From SABI01 sp963677695 (GTDB taxonomy: Bacteria > Spirochaetota > Spirochaetia > Sphaerochaetales > Sphaerochaetaceae), in contig CAXXUJ010000001.1 of the NCBI GenBank assembly GCA_963677695.2, positions 1,612,001-1,676,000 on the forward strand: DNA of 64,000 bases. Reading direction: 5' to 3'. The position numbers were made by a program, and so were the translations under genes. How positions within the stretch are numbered: the first letter of the stretch is position 1; every line of letters starts with the position of its first letter. The notes under the pieces were generated by a model. That model was not told the DNA's origin and did no database searches. It worked only from the letters and a program-made list of their open reading frames with translations. This document shows positions 42,875-50,917 of this stretch, piece by piece.

Positions 42875-43417
42875 ATGGATCTGAAAGGTTCAAAGACAGA
42901 GAAAAACCTGCAGGACGCGTTCGCAGGTGAGTCAATGGCTCGCAATAAATATACCTACTGGGCTGGCGTGGCGAGAAAAGAAGGATATCAGCAGATTGCA
43001 AGTATCTTTGAAGAGACAGCTGACAACGAAAGCATGCATGCAAAGCTTTGGTTCAAGGCGCTCCAGGAAAGCGGTGAGCTCGGTGATACCGCGAGCAACC
43101 TCAAAGATGCTGCAGCCGGTGAACACTATGAATGGACTGACATGTATGCCACAATGGCTGAAACCGCAAGAGAAGAGGGTTTCAAGAAGATCGCTGCTCT
43201 GTTCGAAGGTGTTGCAAAGATTGAGAAGGAACACGAAGCACGTTACCTTTCTCTCCTGAAGAACGTTGAAGACGAGAAGGTTTTTGAGAAGGAAGATGAA
43301 CAGGTATGGAAGTGCCGCAAGTGCGGTCACATCTATGTGGGACCCAAAGCTCCTCAGGTCTGTCCTATCTGCGCACATCCCCAGGCTTACTTCGAGCTTG
43401 TCTCAAAGAACTATTAA
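42875..43417 (+). CDS. rbr: Rubrerythrin
   Basis: 180 residues; reduces H2O2 with electrons from rubredoxin-type donors in anaerobes. The di-iron four-helix domain (about 1-140) has EKNLQDAFAGESMARNKYTYWA, ETADNESMHAKLWF, the EEGFKKIAALFEGVAKIEKEHEARY segment, and the expected Glu/His ligands. The C-terminal rubredoxin-like domain has CRKCGHIYVG and CPICAHPQ. I chose the ATG at 42875 with GGGAGGA upstream. A terminator follows. Likely repressed by PerR. Confidence 0.95.
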   Translation: MDLKGSKTEKNLQDAFAGESMARNKYTYWAGVARKEGYQQIASIFEETADNESMHAKLWFKALQESGELGDTASNLKDAAAGEHYEWTDMYATMAETAREEGFKKIAALFEGVAKIEKEHEARYLSLLKNVEDEKVFEKEDEQVWKCRKCGHIYVGPKAPQVCPICAHPQAYFELVSKNY

Positions 43418-43441
43418 TTCCTGTTTCACCGGGAATGAAAG

Positions 43442-43465
43442 AAGAGGGCTTATGGCCCTCTTTTA
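43442..43465 (+). terminator. Rho-independent terminator of rubrerythrin
   Basis: AAGAGGGC pairs with GCCCTCTT around TTATG, followed by TTTT then AT-rich sequence. It lies between rbr and the convergent aldo/keto reductase. Confidence 0.88.
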
Positions 43466-43473
43466 TAATGCTC

Positions 43474-44610
43474 TCAGCTTTGTTTTCTCTGCGGAGGTGT
43501 GAATCCTGATATCATGTTCAGCCGGTCGATGATGGGAAGGTGCTGAGTACACAGTTTCTCGCACTTGCCGCAGGCAATGCATTTTGCAGCCTCTTCCTGT
43601 TTCACTCCCCAGTGCATCTTCATTCTGTTCAGGACAGTCTTCTCCGTATCACCCTTCTCTGTATCGCCGAGAAGGTGAAGGTTGAAGGAATCCATCAGTG
43701 CGGGAATAGGAATCTCTTCGGGGCAGGAGTCGCAGTACCGGCAGCCGGTACAGAGTGAGTTCATCTCATCCTTCAGATTGGAGGACATCTCCTCCAGATA
43801 ACTATCTGATACCTCTCCCAGATTCTCTGTCGCTTTGACTGCCTCGTCCACTTCATCGGGGTGAGAGAATCCGACAAGGGCTACTGTCGCCTTTCTCTGA
43901 GCGAGGATGAACCTAAGGGCACTGACGACTATCGATTCATCTCCGTTTTTCAGGAAGGAGAAGAATTCCGGGTGAGAGGGGATGATTCCGCCCGAGAGGG
44001 GATTCATGGTGACTATTCCCATGCCCGCTGCGGCACCTGCATCGATACCTTCCTGCCGGTAGGCGAAATTGATCGCATTGTACCCGAGGGTGAATCCTTC
44101 GAAGATCCCTTCGTTGATAATCTGAGGAATCTGATCACCGGGGAGGTGGGTGGTGAAGCAAAGGTGTTTGACCAGCCCCTCTTCCTTTGCTTTGACCACT
44201 CCCTCATAGACGCCACCCGGTTTCATGAAGGTAGTATAGGTATCGAGGGTGAGGATGTTCCAGAGGTTATAGAAATCGATATAATCAAGTTTCAGCCGCT
44301 CAAGCGACTGATCGATCATTCTTCTCGCACCGTCACTGTCGGTCGCGTTCCACAGCCCGCATTTGGTCGAGACCTGGAAGGTATTCCTTTTCACCTGAGA
44401 GAAAGCTTCGCCGTAGATGCTTTCACTCATCTCGTTACAGTAGTTGGGAGCGGTATCGAAGTAGGTGATACCCTTTTCCAGTGCCCTCTGTACAATGGCG
44501 ACAGCATCTGTGTAGGGATGCTCCCGATAACTTTCTTCTTTGAATCTCATGCCGCCCATGCCGATGGCCGAGACATACTCTCCTGTCTTTCCGAAAGGTC
44601 TGTAGATCAT
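43474..44610 (-). CDS. Aldo/keto reductase with a C-terminal 4Fe-4S domain
   Basis: 378 residues. An AKR TIM barrel (about 1-270) shows GMGGMRF, FDTAPNYC (Asp and Tyr), and STKCG (Lys). The C-terminal domain holds two cluster motifs: CTGCRYCDSCPEEIPIP and CIACGKCEKLCTQHLPI, as in the COG1453 predicted ferredoxin-type AKR family. These probably couple aldehyde or other reductions to ferredoxin. AAGGTC-type upstream signal is weak (TGGAGGAGAAATG gives GGAGG). It lies downstream of the CoA-disulfide reductase fusion and its terminator, on the same strand. Confidence 0.88.
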   Translation of the reverse strand: MIYRPFGKTGEYVSAIGMGGMRFKEESYREHPYTDAVAIVQRALEKGITYFDTAPNYCNEMSESIYGEAFSQVKRNTFQVSTKCGLWNATDSDGARRMIDQSLERLKLDYIDFYNLWNILTLDTYTTFMKPGGVYEGVVKAKEEGLVKHLCFTTHLPGDQIPQIINEGIFEGFTLGYNAINFAYRQEGIDAGAAAGMGIVTMNPLSGGIIPSHPEFFSFLKNGDESIVVSALRFILAQRKATVALVGFSHPDEVDEAVKATENLGEVSDSYLEEMSSNLKDEMNSLCTGCRYCDSCPEEIPIPALMDSFNLHLLGDTEKGDTEKTVLNRMKMHWGVKQEEAAKCIACGKCEKLCTQHLPIIDRLNMISGFTPPQRKQS

Positions 44611-44622
44611 TTCTCCTCCATG

Positions 44623-44647
44623 AAAAAAGGGCCCATCAGGGCCCTTT
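44623..44647 (-). terminator. Rho-independent terminator of the CoA-disulfide reductase operon
   Basis: On the minus strand AAAGGGCCC pairs with GGGCCCTTT around a four-base loop and runs into TTTTTT (44628-44623). It is 45 bases after the stop at 44692. Confidence 0.9.
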
Positions 44648-44691
44648 CAGGTTGTCGGTATACCCTTGAAAAGAGTATACCATGTGTGAAT

Positions 44692-47169
44692 TTAGATGAA
44701 CAGGTTGACGTTGCTTTCGCTTGCAGCTTCCATGTAGGTTGCCACACCGCCGATCTCGACACCTTCAAGGAGTTCTTCCTTGGTGATTCCCATGATATCC
44801 ATCGACATCTGGCAGGCCACCATTCTGACTCCGGCCATTCTAGCCTGTGCATACATGCTCTTCAGCTGGTCGACATTCTTCTGCTTCATTCTCTTTCTCA
44901 TCAGCTTGGGACCGACACCGCCGTAGTTGATCTGTGAGAGTGCAAGCTCATCCATGCTTCCCGGGATCATGGATGAGAACATCTTGCCCATGAAATCCTT
45001 CTTGACCTTTGCGGTATTCTTCTTTCTCAGGACGGTAAGGCCCCAGAAGGTGAAGAAGAGGGTGACATTCTTTCCGGAAGCGGCGGCGCCGTTTGCAAGG
45101 ACGAAGGATGCAAGGACTCTGTCCATATCGTTGCTGAAGACAACCATAGTCGATCCCTTCAGCGGAGCAGCTGACCCACCCTTTGCAGGGACTTCAGCTC
45201 CGCCCTTTTCGATCATTGCTTCGATCTTTCCGTCGTTCATCTCAAGACTCATCAGGCGGTTGCCTGTCATCTTGACCCACGACTGTACGTCACGGTTGAA
45301 TCCGGGGTCGGTGGCAACGATACGAAGGACATCTCCGGTGCCGAGTGCGTCCATCGACTTCTTGAGAGAGAGGATCGGGCCGGGACACTGGAGGCCGCAG
45401 GCATCGATGAGAGCGATCTCTTCAGTCTGCTTGTGACGTGGTGATCCGTCCTCTTCAAGAGCGTTCATGCTTACATGTGATACAGGAGGCTCGGCAGGAT
45501 TTCTCAGTGCTTCCTGTTCGAAGGCAACTGCATGGTAGGTGCTGTACCCTCCTGTGAGGTTGTAGACATCGGTATATCCATTGAGGCGGAGCATTCTTTC
45601 AGCAAGGTAGCCTCTCAGTCCCATGGCACAGTTCACGATGACAGGTCTGTCCTTCGGGATATCGGAAAGGTGACTGCGGATCTCGGTGTGAGGGATGTTC
45701 ACAGCTCCTTCGATCGCTCCGAGACCGAATTCCTCTTCGCTTCGTACATCGAGGAAGAATGCATTCTTCTCTCTCATCTCTTCGAGACGATCCCAGGTGA
45801 TCAGCCGTGTGAACCCGTCTTCGATGTTCTCTGCAATGAAGCCGAGCATGTTGAGAGGATCTTTAGCTGAAGAGAAGGGAGGTGCGTAGGCCTGTTCAAA
45901 CTCTGCGAGGTCGTGGATCGTTCCACCCTTCTTGATATAGGCGGCAAGGACATCGATTCTCTTGTCCACACCATCATACCCTACAGACTGTCCGCCGTAG
46001 ATCTTTCCGCTCTCTTCATCATAGAGCACCTTAACAGCAAGGGAGAGTGAGCCGGGGTAGTACCCTGCATGGCTTCCGCCGTGAGTGATGATCTCCCTGT
46101 AGGGAATCTCAGCCATCTTGAGCTGTTTGCCGGTCATACCGGTTGAACCTGCGGTCAGCTGGAATATCTTTGCGATGCTTGTAGCGATCGTACCTTCGTA
46201 AGGTCTGCATGAGCCTTTCACGATGGAGGTCGCACAGAGTCGTGCCTGCTTGTTCGCAGGACCTGCGAGGGGTACTGTGACACCGGCACGGGTGAAGGGG
46301 GAGGGGAACTCGATTGCATCACCGACAGCCTTGATGCTCGGGTCGCTCGTATTGAACTGGTTGTCGACGATAATTGCTCCGTTTCTTCCGAGAGTAAGAC
46401 CTGCATCATGCGCGATCTTCGTGTCGGGACGTACGCCGATGGAGAGAATGACGATATCTGTGGTGATGACCGTACCGCTTGAGAGTGTTACCTTGAGTTC
46501 ACCCTTCTCTCTTTCGAAACTCTGTACTCCGTCTTTGAGGAAGAGGTGGATACCCATGTCTCTCATGTGCTGCTGGACCAGCGAAGCCATATCGTAGTCG
46601 ATGACATTCATCACCTGCTCGAGAGCCTCTACAAGAGTGACCTGAAGGCCGCGCTCTTTCATGTTCTCAGCCATTTCAAGACCGATGAAACCGCCTCCGA
46701 CAACAACAGCTCTCTGCGTCTTCACGCTTTCCAGTTTCGCTACGATTGCATCAATGTCACTGACAGAACGGAGAGAGAAGATTGAAGGATCGTCGATTCC
46801 GGGGATCCGGGGTCTCATGGGAGCTGCACCCGGGGAAAGGACGAGGTTGTCATAGTATTCCTGGAACTCTTCACCGCTCTCAAGGTCTTTGACGGTGACG
46901 AATTTTTCTTCCTTGTTGATGGAGAGAACTTCATGTCTGACCTTTACGTCAACGTTGAAGACTTCCTTGAACTTTTCGGGAGTGACGACGAAGAGTCTTG
47001 AACGCTCTGTGATCGCTCCTCCGGCGTAGTAGGGGAGTCCACAGTTTGCATAACTGATGTGTTCTCCCCGTTCGAACATGATGATCTTGGCATCTTCATC
47101 AAGCCTTCTCAGTTTTGCTGCGGTACCGGCGCCTCCGGCGACACCTCCCACGATTACATAGGTTTTCAT
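44692..47169 (-). CDS. CoA-disulfide reductase-rhodanese-TusA-DsrE fusion
   Basis: 825 residues in four parts. (1) A FAD/NAD(P)H oxidoreductase (about 1-440), with VGGVAGGAGTAAKLRRLDE, the CoADR cysteine in SYANCGLPYYAGG (Cys43), and VVVGGGFIGLEMAENM. (2) A rhodanese domain (about 455-550), with the active-site Cys in VNCAMGLRGYLAERM. (3) A TusA/SirA sulfur-transfer domain (about 590-660), with DACGLQCPGPILSLKK. (4) A DsrE/F-like domain (about 675-825), with a Cys in MVACQMSMDIMG. Persulfide sulfur could pass along the Cys chain Cys43, rhodanese, TusA and DsrE. The gene overlaps a marR by 4 bases and ends with a terminator. The components are known fused in several anaerobes; the role of this operon is inferred. 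Confidence 0.9.
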   Translation of the reverse strand: MKTYVIVGGVAGGAGTAAKLRRLDEDAKIIMFERGEHISYANCGLPYYAGGAITERSRLFVVTPEKFKEVFNVDVKVRHEVLSINKEEKFVTVKDLESGEEFQEYYDNLVLSPGAAPMRPRIPGIDDPSIFSLRSVSDIDAIVAKLESVKTQRAVVVGGGFIGLEMAENMKERGLQVTLVEALEQVMNVIDYDMASLVQQHMRDMGIHLFLKDGVQSFEREKGELKVTLSSGTVITTDIVILSIGVRPDTKIAHDAGLTLGRNGAIIVDNQFNTSDPSIKAVGDAIEFPSPFTRAGVTVPLAGPANKQARLCATSIVKGSCRPYEGTIATSIAKIFQLTAGSTGMTGKQLKMAEIPYREIITHGGSHAGYYPGSLSLAVKVLYDEESGKIYGGQSVGYDGVDKRIDVLAAYIKKGGTIHDLAEFEQAYAPPFSSAKDPLNMLGFIAENIEDGFTRLITWDRLEEMREKNAFFLDVRSEEEFGLGAIEGAVNIPHTEIRSHLSDIPKDRPVIVNCAMGLRGYLAERMLRLNGYTDVYNLTGGYSTYHAVAFEQEALRNPAEPPVSHVSMNALEEDGSPRHKQTEEIALIDACGLQCPGPILSLKKSMDALGTGDVLRIVATDPGFNRDVQSWVKMTGNRLMSLEMNDGKIEAMIEKGGAEVPAKGGSAAPLKGSTMVVFSNDMDRVLASFVLANGAAASGKNVTLFFTFWGLTVLRKKNTAKVKKDFMGKMFSSMIPGSMDELALSQINYGGVGPKLMRKRMKQKNVDQLKSMYAQARMAGVRMVACQMSMDIMGITKEELLEGVEIGGVATYMEAASESNVNLFI

Positions 47170-47546
47170 GAGTTATCTCCTGTTGCTGTCTCCAGCTTTT
47201 GTATTGCTTCTATAAGATAGGATGGAATGGTAATGGTAAGGGCATGGAGCGTATCTGTGAGCTCCTTTCCTTTTGCAGTGACATGTACCGTCACTGAACG
47301 GCGGTCTTCTTCACTCTGAATGCGTTCGATATAACCCTTCTGGGAAAGGGAATCAAGTATCCTTGTCATTCTTGAAGGACTGAGCACCATCTCTTTGGCC
47401 AAGGTCGAAGGATCGTTTCTTCCCTTGTAATGCTGGCAGAGACAGAGTGCCTCGTTCAGTGAAAGATCTGTTTCCTCTTTCACCTTCTCCTCAATGACTT
47501 TCAGGTCGGCAAGTATTGTTCTGATGCTGCAGAGATCTATTTCCAC
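47166..47546 (-). CDS. MarR-family regulator of the CoA-disulfide reductase operon
   Basis: 126 residues. The HTH has TLAKEMVLSPSRMTRILDSLSQKGYIERIQSEEDRRSVTVHVT. The start is GTG 47546 with AAAGGA upstream, and its stop overlaps the fusion gene start. It is divergent from ferritin. A perfect palindrome lies in its leader, so it probably represses itself. Cys residues lie at CSIR and CLCQHY, the latter possibly a thiol sensor. Confidence 0.86.
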   Translation of the reverse strand: MEIDLCSIRTILADLKVIEEKVKEETDLSLNEALCLCQHYKGRNDPSTLAKEMVLSPSRMTRILDSLSQKGYIERIQSEEDRRSVTVHVTAKGKELTDTLHALTITIPSYLIEAIQKLETATGDNS

Positions 47547-47565
47547 GCTTGATTTCCTTTATTAT

Positions 47566-47622
47566 TTGCCTTGGGCAATTATTTACACGAGCAACTATAT
47601 TGAAAAGTTTTAATCGAGTCAA
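47566..47622 (-). promoter_or_regulatory. Promoter and operator of the marR-CoADR operon
   Basis: On the minus strand TTGACT (47622-47617) and TATAGT (47599-47594) are 17 bases apart, close to consensus. About 15 bases downstream of the -10 lies TTGCC-N3-GGCAA (47578-47566), a perfect inverted repeat within the leader, placed to block transcription. Confidence 0.75.
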
Positions 47623-47636
47623 TATTATCGATTAAA

Positions 47637-47652
47637 AATTATCTGAATAATT
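47637..47652 (+). promoter_or_regulatory. Palindrome upstream of ferritin
   Basis: AATTAT-CTGA-ATAATT, 6-bp arms, 82 bases before the ferritin ATG. AT-rich, so chance cannot be excluded; the regulator is not known. Confidence 0.4.
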
Positions 47653-47733
47653 TTCGAATCATAATTTGCATTTACCGAACCGATTAGGTATATTTGAATT
47701 GATATTAAATAATTGGAAACAAAGGGGTGTAAT

Positions 47734-48243
47734 ATGCTAAATGATACCGTAGTGAAACTATTGAATGAACAGGTGAACAAGGAATTCTATTCCGCCTATC
47801 TCTATCTTGATATGGCGAACTACTATGCAAAGGAAGGTCTTGACGGATTCGAGAACTGGTTCATGATCCAGGCTCAGGAAGAGAGAGACCATGCGCTGCT
47901 GTTCAGGCAGTATATCCTGAACAACGGGTACGAAGTGAAGATGGGAGCGATTGATGATCCCTATGCTGAGTACAAGAGCTACAAGGAGCCTCTCGAGGAA
48001 GCACTCAAGCATGAGCAGTATGTGACTGCATCGATCAACGATATCTATACTGCTGCCCAGGCTGCGAATGACTACAGAACGATTCAGTTCCTGGAGTGGT
48101 TTGTGAAGGAGCAGGGAGAAGAGGAGATGAATGCTGAGGATAATATCCGCAAATTCGAACTCTTCGGTGAAGGCAAAGGGCTGTACATGCTTGACCAGAA
48201 GCTTCAGGCAAGAGTCTATACAGCACCCTCACTCGTTCTCTGA
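47734..48243 (+). CDS. ftnA: Non-haem ferritin
   Basis: 169 residues; stores iron in a 24-mer shell and detoxifies Fe(II). Ferroxidase motifs are present: EFYSAYLYLDMANYY, FENWFMIQAQEERDHALLF (Glu, Glu, His ligands) and FLEWFVKEQGEEEMNAEDNIRKFELFG (Glu and Gln ligands). I chose the ATG at 47734, with AAAGGGGTG upstream. It is divergent from the marR-CoADR operon. Its terminator has been shifted about 1.5 kb away from its stop by the ISL3 insertion. Confidence 0.94.
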   Translation: MLNDTVVKLLNEQVNKEFYSAYLYLDMANYYAKEGLDGFENWFMIQAQEERDHALLFRQYILNNGYEVKMGAIDDPYAEYKSYKEPLEEALKHEQYVTASINDIYTAAQAANDYRTIQFLEWFVKEQGEEEMNAEDNIRKFELFGEGKGLYMLDQKLQARVYTAPSLVL

Positions 48244-48270
48244 CTCTCAGCTTACATCATTACAAAAAAA

Positions 48271-49783
48271 GGATCAATCACTTTTTCTGTGGGATGAAGT
48301 TATGGAGTATCAAAGAATAGGAGAAGAGGAAAAAGAGGGTGTTGCGATTGCATAAGAAGGGGCCATCCCTGTATTGTTAAGTTACCAAACAAAAACGTAC
48401 AGGAAGACAGCCCCGCATGCAATATATCATGTTCCCCTCAGGATTGGTAGGCTTTACCAACGACAAGACTGAAATAGTACAGACCACGACAGACAGAGAG
48501 ATGTACCTGCTTTACGGGCAGTTGGAAAGCAGTGTAGATCAATGCTCTTGTCTTCATTGCGGCACGCATATGCATATCCAGGGCAGTTATGAGGTTACTC
48601 TCAGACACCTATGCTTCGGACATCGAATGAGCTGCCTGAGGTTTACAAAACTCCGGTACCTATGCCCATTATGCCGAAAGACGAGGATGCAGGAAGTCCC
48701 TTTTCAAGCTCAAGGACATAGAATCAGCGTAGAGTTACTGACCTATACAAAGGATCTACTGGCTTATGGACTTACGAACAAAGAAGTTGCATACCTGACC
48801 GGTCTTGGCAAGAATACCGTCAAAAATATTGACCTACAGCGACTTAAGGACCGTTACACCATAGATGGCACTCGCCTGATCAAACCTGAGAAGCAGGCGA
48901 GAATTCTGGGTATAGACGAGTTTAAGCTTCACAACGGACACCAGTATGCGGTAGTGATCATCGACATGGAGAGCGGACACATCCTATGGCTGGCGCATGG
49001 GAAGAAGAAGGCCTCAGTGCATGCTTTCATCGACCATGTCGGTGAAGAATGGATGGACGATGTCGAGGCTGTTGCCTGCGATATGAACAGCGATTTTCAG
49101 GAAGTCTTCGAAGAGCGCTGCGCCCATATTCAGCCTGTCTTTGATCACTTTCATCTTGTCCGCAATTTCAATGACAAGGTAGTGGGGCAGATACGTAAGG
49201 ACGAACAGAAAAGACTGATTGCCGAGGGTGACCTGGAGGGAGCCAAGTCACTCAAGGGATGCAAGTACATCCTCGCCTCTTCGAAGCAAACCCTTGCAAG
49301 GAAAGATGAAAATGCAGGAAAGGTCATCAACGAAGGCTCATCCCTATTCAGCAGGGAACCCTATGTCCTCAAAGGTGGGCATCTGGACAAGTATGAGGAG
49401 CTTCTCAGTCAGAACAAGCTTCTGTTCACCCTGGATTTGATCAAGGAAAAGCTCAGCGGAGCCTATAAGATGACCGATGAACCATCCATGGCTAAAGCTA
49501 TTTCTGAAATCATGGATATGTGCTGGAGTTCCAAGAACTCCCACCTGCGGTGGTTCAGAAGATTACTGGATAATCACTTTGAAGGAATAATCGCTCACGC
49601 CACGTATGCGATCTCTTCCGGTAAGATTGAGGGTGTCAACAACCGAACGAAAACCTTACGGAGAAAAGGCTATGGGTATGCTGATGATGAATACTTCTTC
49701 CTCAAGCTCTTTGGGGCTAGCAGGAAGACCTACGTCAGGAACCCCGTCGCTCACAGAATCCCACAAAATTTATGATTGAACCC
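48271..49783 (+). mobile_element. Intact ISL3-family insertion sequence (about 1513 bp)
   Basis: Imperfect terminal inverted repeats: the left end GGATCAATCAC...TGTGGGAT (48271-48298) pairs with the reverse complement of the right end, GGGTTCAATCAT...TGTGGGAT (49783-49756), sharing GG, TCAATCA and TGTGGGAT. Poly-A flanks both ends: CAAAAAAA on the left (48263-48270), AAAAAAAA on the right (49784-49791). ISL3 elements duplicate 8 bp; here 7 or 8 A are shared, with the first base differing. It contains one transposase gene and about 145 bases of non-coding left end. Confidence 0.85.
48417..49775 (+). CDS. ISL3-family transposase
   Basis: 452 residues. An N-terminal zinc ribbon (CSCLHCGTHMHIQG...CPLCRK) precedes the HTH with YGLTNKEVAYLTGLGKNTVKNI. 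The DDE catalytic region has LGIDEFKLHNGHQYAVVIID, VACDMNSDF and KIEGVNNRTKTLRRKGYGY. The ORF is intact and its last bases enter the right inverted repeat, so the element may be active. The upstream region does not show a clear ribosome site. Confidence 0.92.
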   Translation: MQYIMFPSGLVGFTNDKTEIVQTTTDREMYLLYGQLESSVDQCSCLHCGTHMHIQGSYEVTLRHLCFGHRMSCLRFTKLRYLCPLCRKTRMQEVPFQAQGHRISVELLTYTKDLLAYGLTNKEVAYLTGLGKNTVKNIDLQRLKDRYTIDGTRLIKPEKQARILGIDEFKLHNGHQYAVVIIDMESGHILWLAHGKKKASVHAFIDHVGEEWMDDVEAVACDMNSDFQEVFEERCAHIQPVFDHFHLVRNFNDKVVGQIRKDEQKRLIAEGDLEGAKSLKGCKYILASSKQTLARKDENAGKVINEGSSLFSREPYVLKGGHLDKYEELLSQNKLLFTLDLIKEKLSGAYKMTDEPSMAKAISEIMDMCWSSKNSHLRWFRRLLDNHFEGIIAHATYAISSGKIEGVNNRTKTLRRKGYGYADDEYFFLKLFGASRKTYVRNPVAHRIPQNL

Positions 49784-49827
49784 AAAAAAAAGACTGGTAC
49801 AGGTTATCCCGATACCAGTCTTTTTTT
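49784..49827. terminator. Bidirectional terminator between ferritin and desulfoferrodoxin
   Basis: A-tract, then GACTGGTA pairing with TACCAGTC, then seven T. The mirror-image A and T tracts make it work in both directions. The ISL3 element is inserted at the 5' edge of the A-tract, so ferritin transcripts now have to cross the element before reaching it. Desulfoferrodoxin (minus strand) still ends here. Confidence 0.85.
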
Positions 49828-49843
49828 ACACACGGAGTATGAC

Positions 49844-50215
49844 TTATACTTCAGCCTTCCAGAGACCGTGGAGGTTACAGTATTCGTATACTTCCTTGAT
49901 GTCTGCACCGCAGAACGTTGCCTGAGGCTTGTCAGCAGGAGTGAGGTCCACTCTCTGAATGCCTTTGTCTGTGACAGCTGCAATGAACTGGATGTAGTGT
50001 TCTTCAGTCATCGGGTGTTCTACTGAACCGACGGTGACGGTGATCTTGTCTCCAGCCTTCTCAACAACGGGGACGTGCTTTTCGGTAGCTGCATCAGTTG
50101 TATTTGCGACCAGTTCACCCATGGGTTCTCCACAGCAGATAACCTTGACACCCTTGTCTACTACTTTCTCGATAATATTTCCGCAGTGTGCACAGCGATA
50201 AAATGTTACACTCAT
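49844..50215 (-). CDS. dfx: Desulfoferrodoxin (2Fe superoxide reductase)
   Basis: 123 residues; reduces superoxide to H2O2 without making oxygen. The N-terminal desulforedoxin site is Cys8, Cys11, Cys27 and Cys28 (FYRCAHC and VICCGEP). The catalytic iron site has His in KHVPVVEK, His residues in EHPMTEEHYIQF, and Cys/His in CNLHGLW. I chose the ATG at 50215, preceded by TGGAGGTAC; an upstream ATG at 50269 adds 18 residues before the conserved start. It works with rubrerythrin, which removes the peroxide formed. Confidence 0.94.
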   Translation of the reverse strand: MSVTFYRCAHCGNIIEKVVDKGVKVICCGEPMGELVANTTDAATEKHVPVVEKAGDKITVTVGSVEHPMTEEHYIQFIAAVTDKGIQRVDLTPADKPQATFCGADIKEVYEYCNLHGLWKAEV

Positions 50216-50299
50216 TCTTTGTACCTCCAGATAGGATTTAATAATAATAGTGTATCCTAAAGTCTTCATAGAGTGAAGAGTTTTTCTTTACCTAAATAA

Positions 50300-50314
50300 A
50301 TAAAATAATTATAT
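50300..50314 (-). promoter_or_regulatory. Weak PerR-like box upstream of desulfoferrodoxin
   Basis: ATATAATTATTTTAT on the minus strand matches the PerR consensus at 11 of 14 positions, 85 bases upstream of the gene. It lies in very AT-rich DNA, so it may be chance. Confidence 0.3.
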
Positions 50315-50382
50315 ATCTGTAATAGTAATAAATACGAGTCTTATCTTTTTACCTTATGAAAATATATATAATTTTCATAAAA

Positions 50383-50440
50383 TATCTTGACTTCAAGATA
50401 AATATAAGTATATTTATGATATGTCTTGAATTCAAGATAT
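50383..50440 (+). promoter_or_regulatory. Promoter with twin MarR operators
   Basis: TTGACT (50387-50392) and TATATT (50409-50414) are 16 bases apart. One near-palindrome, TATCTTGACTTCAAGATA (50383-50400), covers the -35. The second, ATGTCTTGAATTCAAGATAT (50421-50440), starts 7 bases after the -10, at the transcript start. The two share the core TCTTGA-TCAAGA and resemble MhqR/OhrR-type boxes. Confidence 0.85.
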
Positions 50441-50453
50441 AAAAGGAGCTTGT

Positions 50454-50906
50454 ATGAAACAGCAGGAACTGAAGATTGTTATTGCATTATCGAGAGCGTA
50501 CCGGTCGCTCAACGATGCGATAGAGAAGAGCTTAAAGGGATACGGTATCTCTTTGAGTGAATTCGGTGTTCTTGAGTTTCTCTATCATAAAGGCGCTCAC
50601 CCTGTACAGGAAATAGCTCAGAGAATTCTGGTGACCAGTGGGACTATCACCTATGTGATAGACAAGCTGGTGAAAAAGGATCTGGCAAAAAGAAGACAGT
50701 GCACCGAAGATAACCGAAAATACTATATCGATCTGACAGAGAAGGGAAAGAATCTTATAGCACAGATCTTTCCTCTCCATGAAGAGCACCTGAAAACGAT
50801 GTTCTCAGAGATCGATGAAACAGAGAGGGAAAGACTCATAGAGGATCTTTTCCGGTTACATAATTCAATTGTCGCTCACGGGCAGGTCCCCGGTGGCAGC
50901 GAATAA
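50454..50906 (+). CDS. MarR-family regulator of the nitroreductase operon
   Basis: 150 residues. The HTH has PVQEIAQRILVTSGTITYVIDKLVKKDLAKRRQCTEDNRKYYIDLTEKG, matching the MhqR/HosA group. AAGGAG lies 8 bases before the ATG. Two operators cover its promoter, so it almost certainly represses itself and the nitroreductase 11 bases downstream, and may respond to quinones or electrophiles as MhqR does. Only one Cys (CTED) is present in the wing, so the thiol-sensing mechanism is not clear. Confidence 0.88.
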   Translation: MKQQELKIVIALSRAYRSLNDAIEKSLKGYGISLSEFGVLEFLYHKGAHPVQEIAQRILVTSGTITYVIDKLVKKDLAKRRQCTEDNRKYYIDLTEKGKNLIAQIFPLHEEHLKTMFSEIDETERERLIEDLFRLHNSIVAHGQVPGGSE

Positions 50907-50917
50907 GGAGACACACA

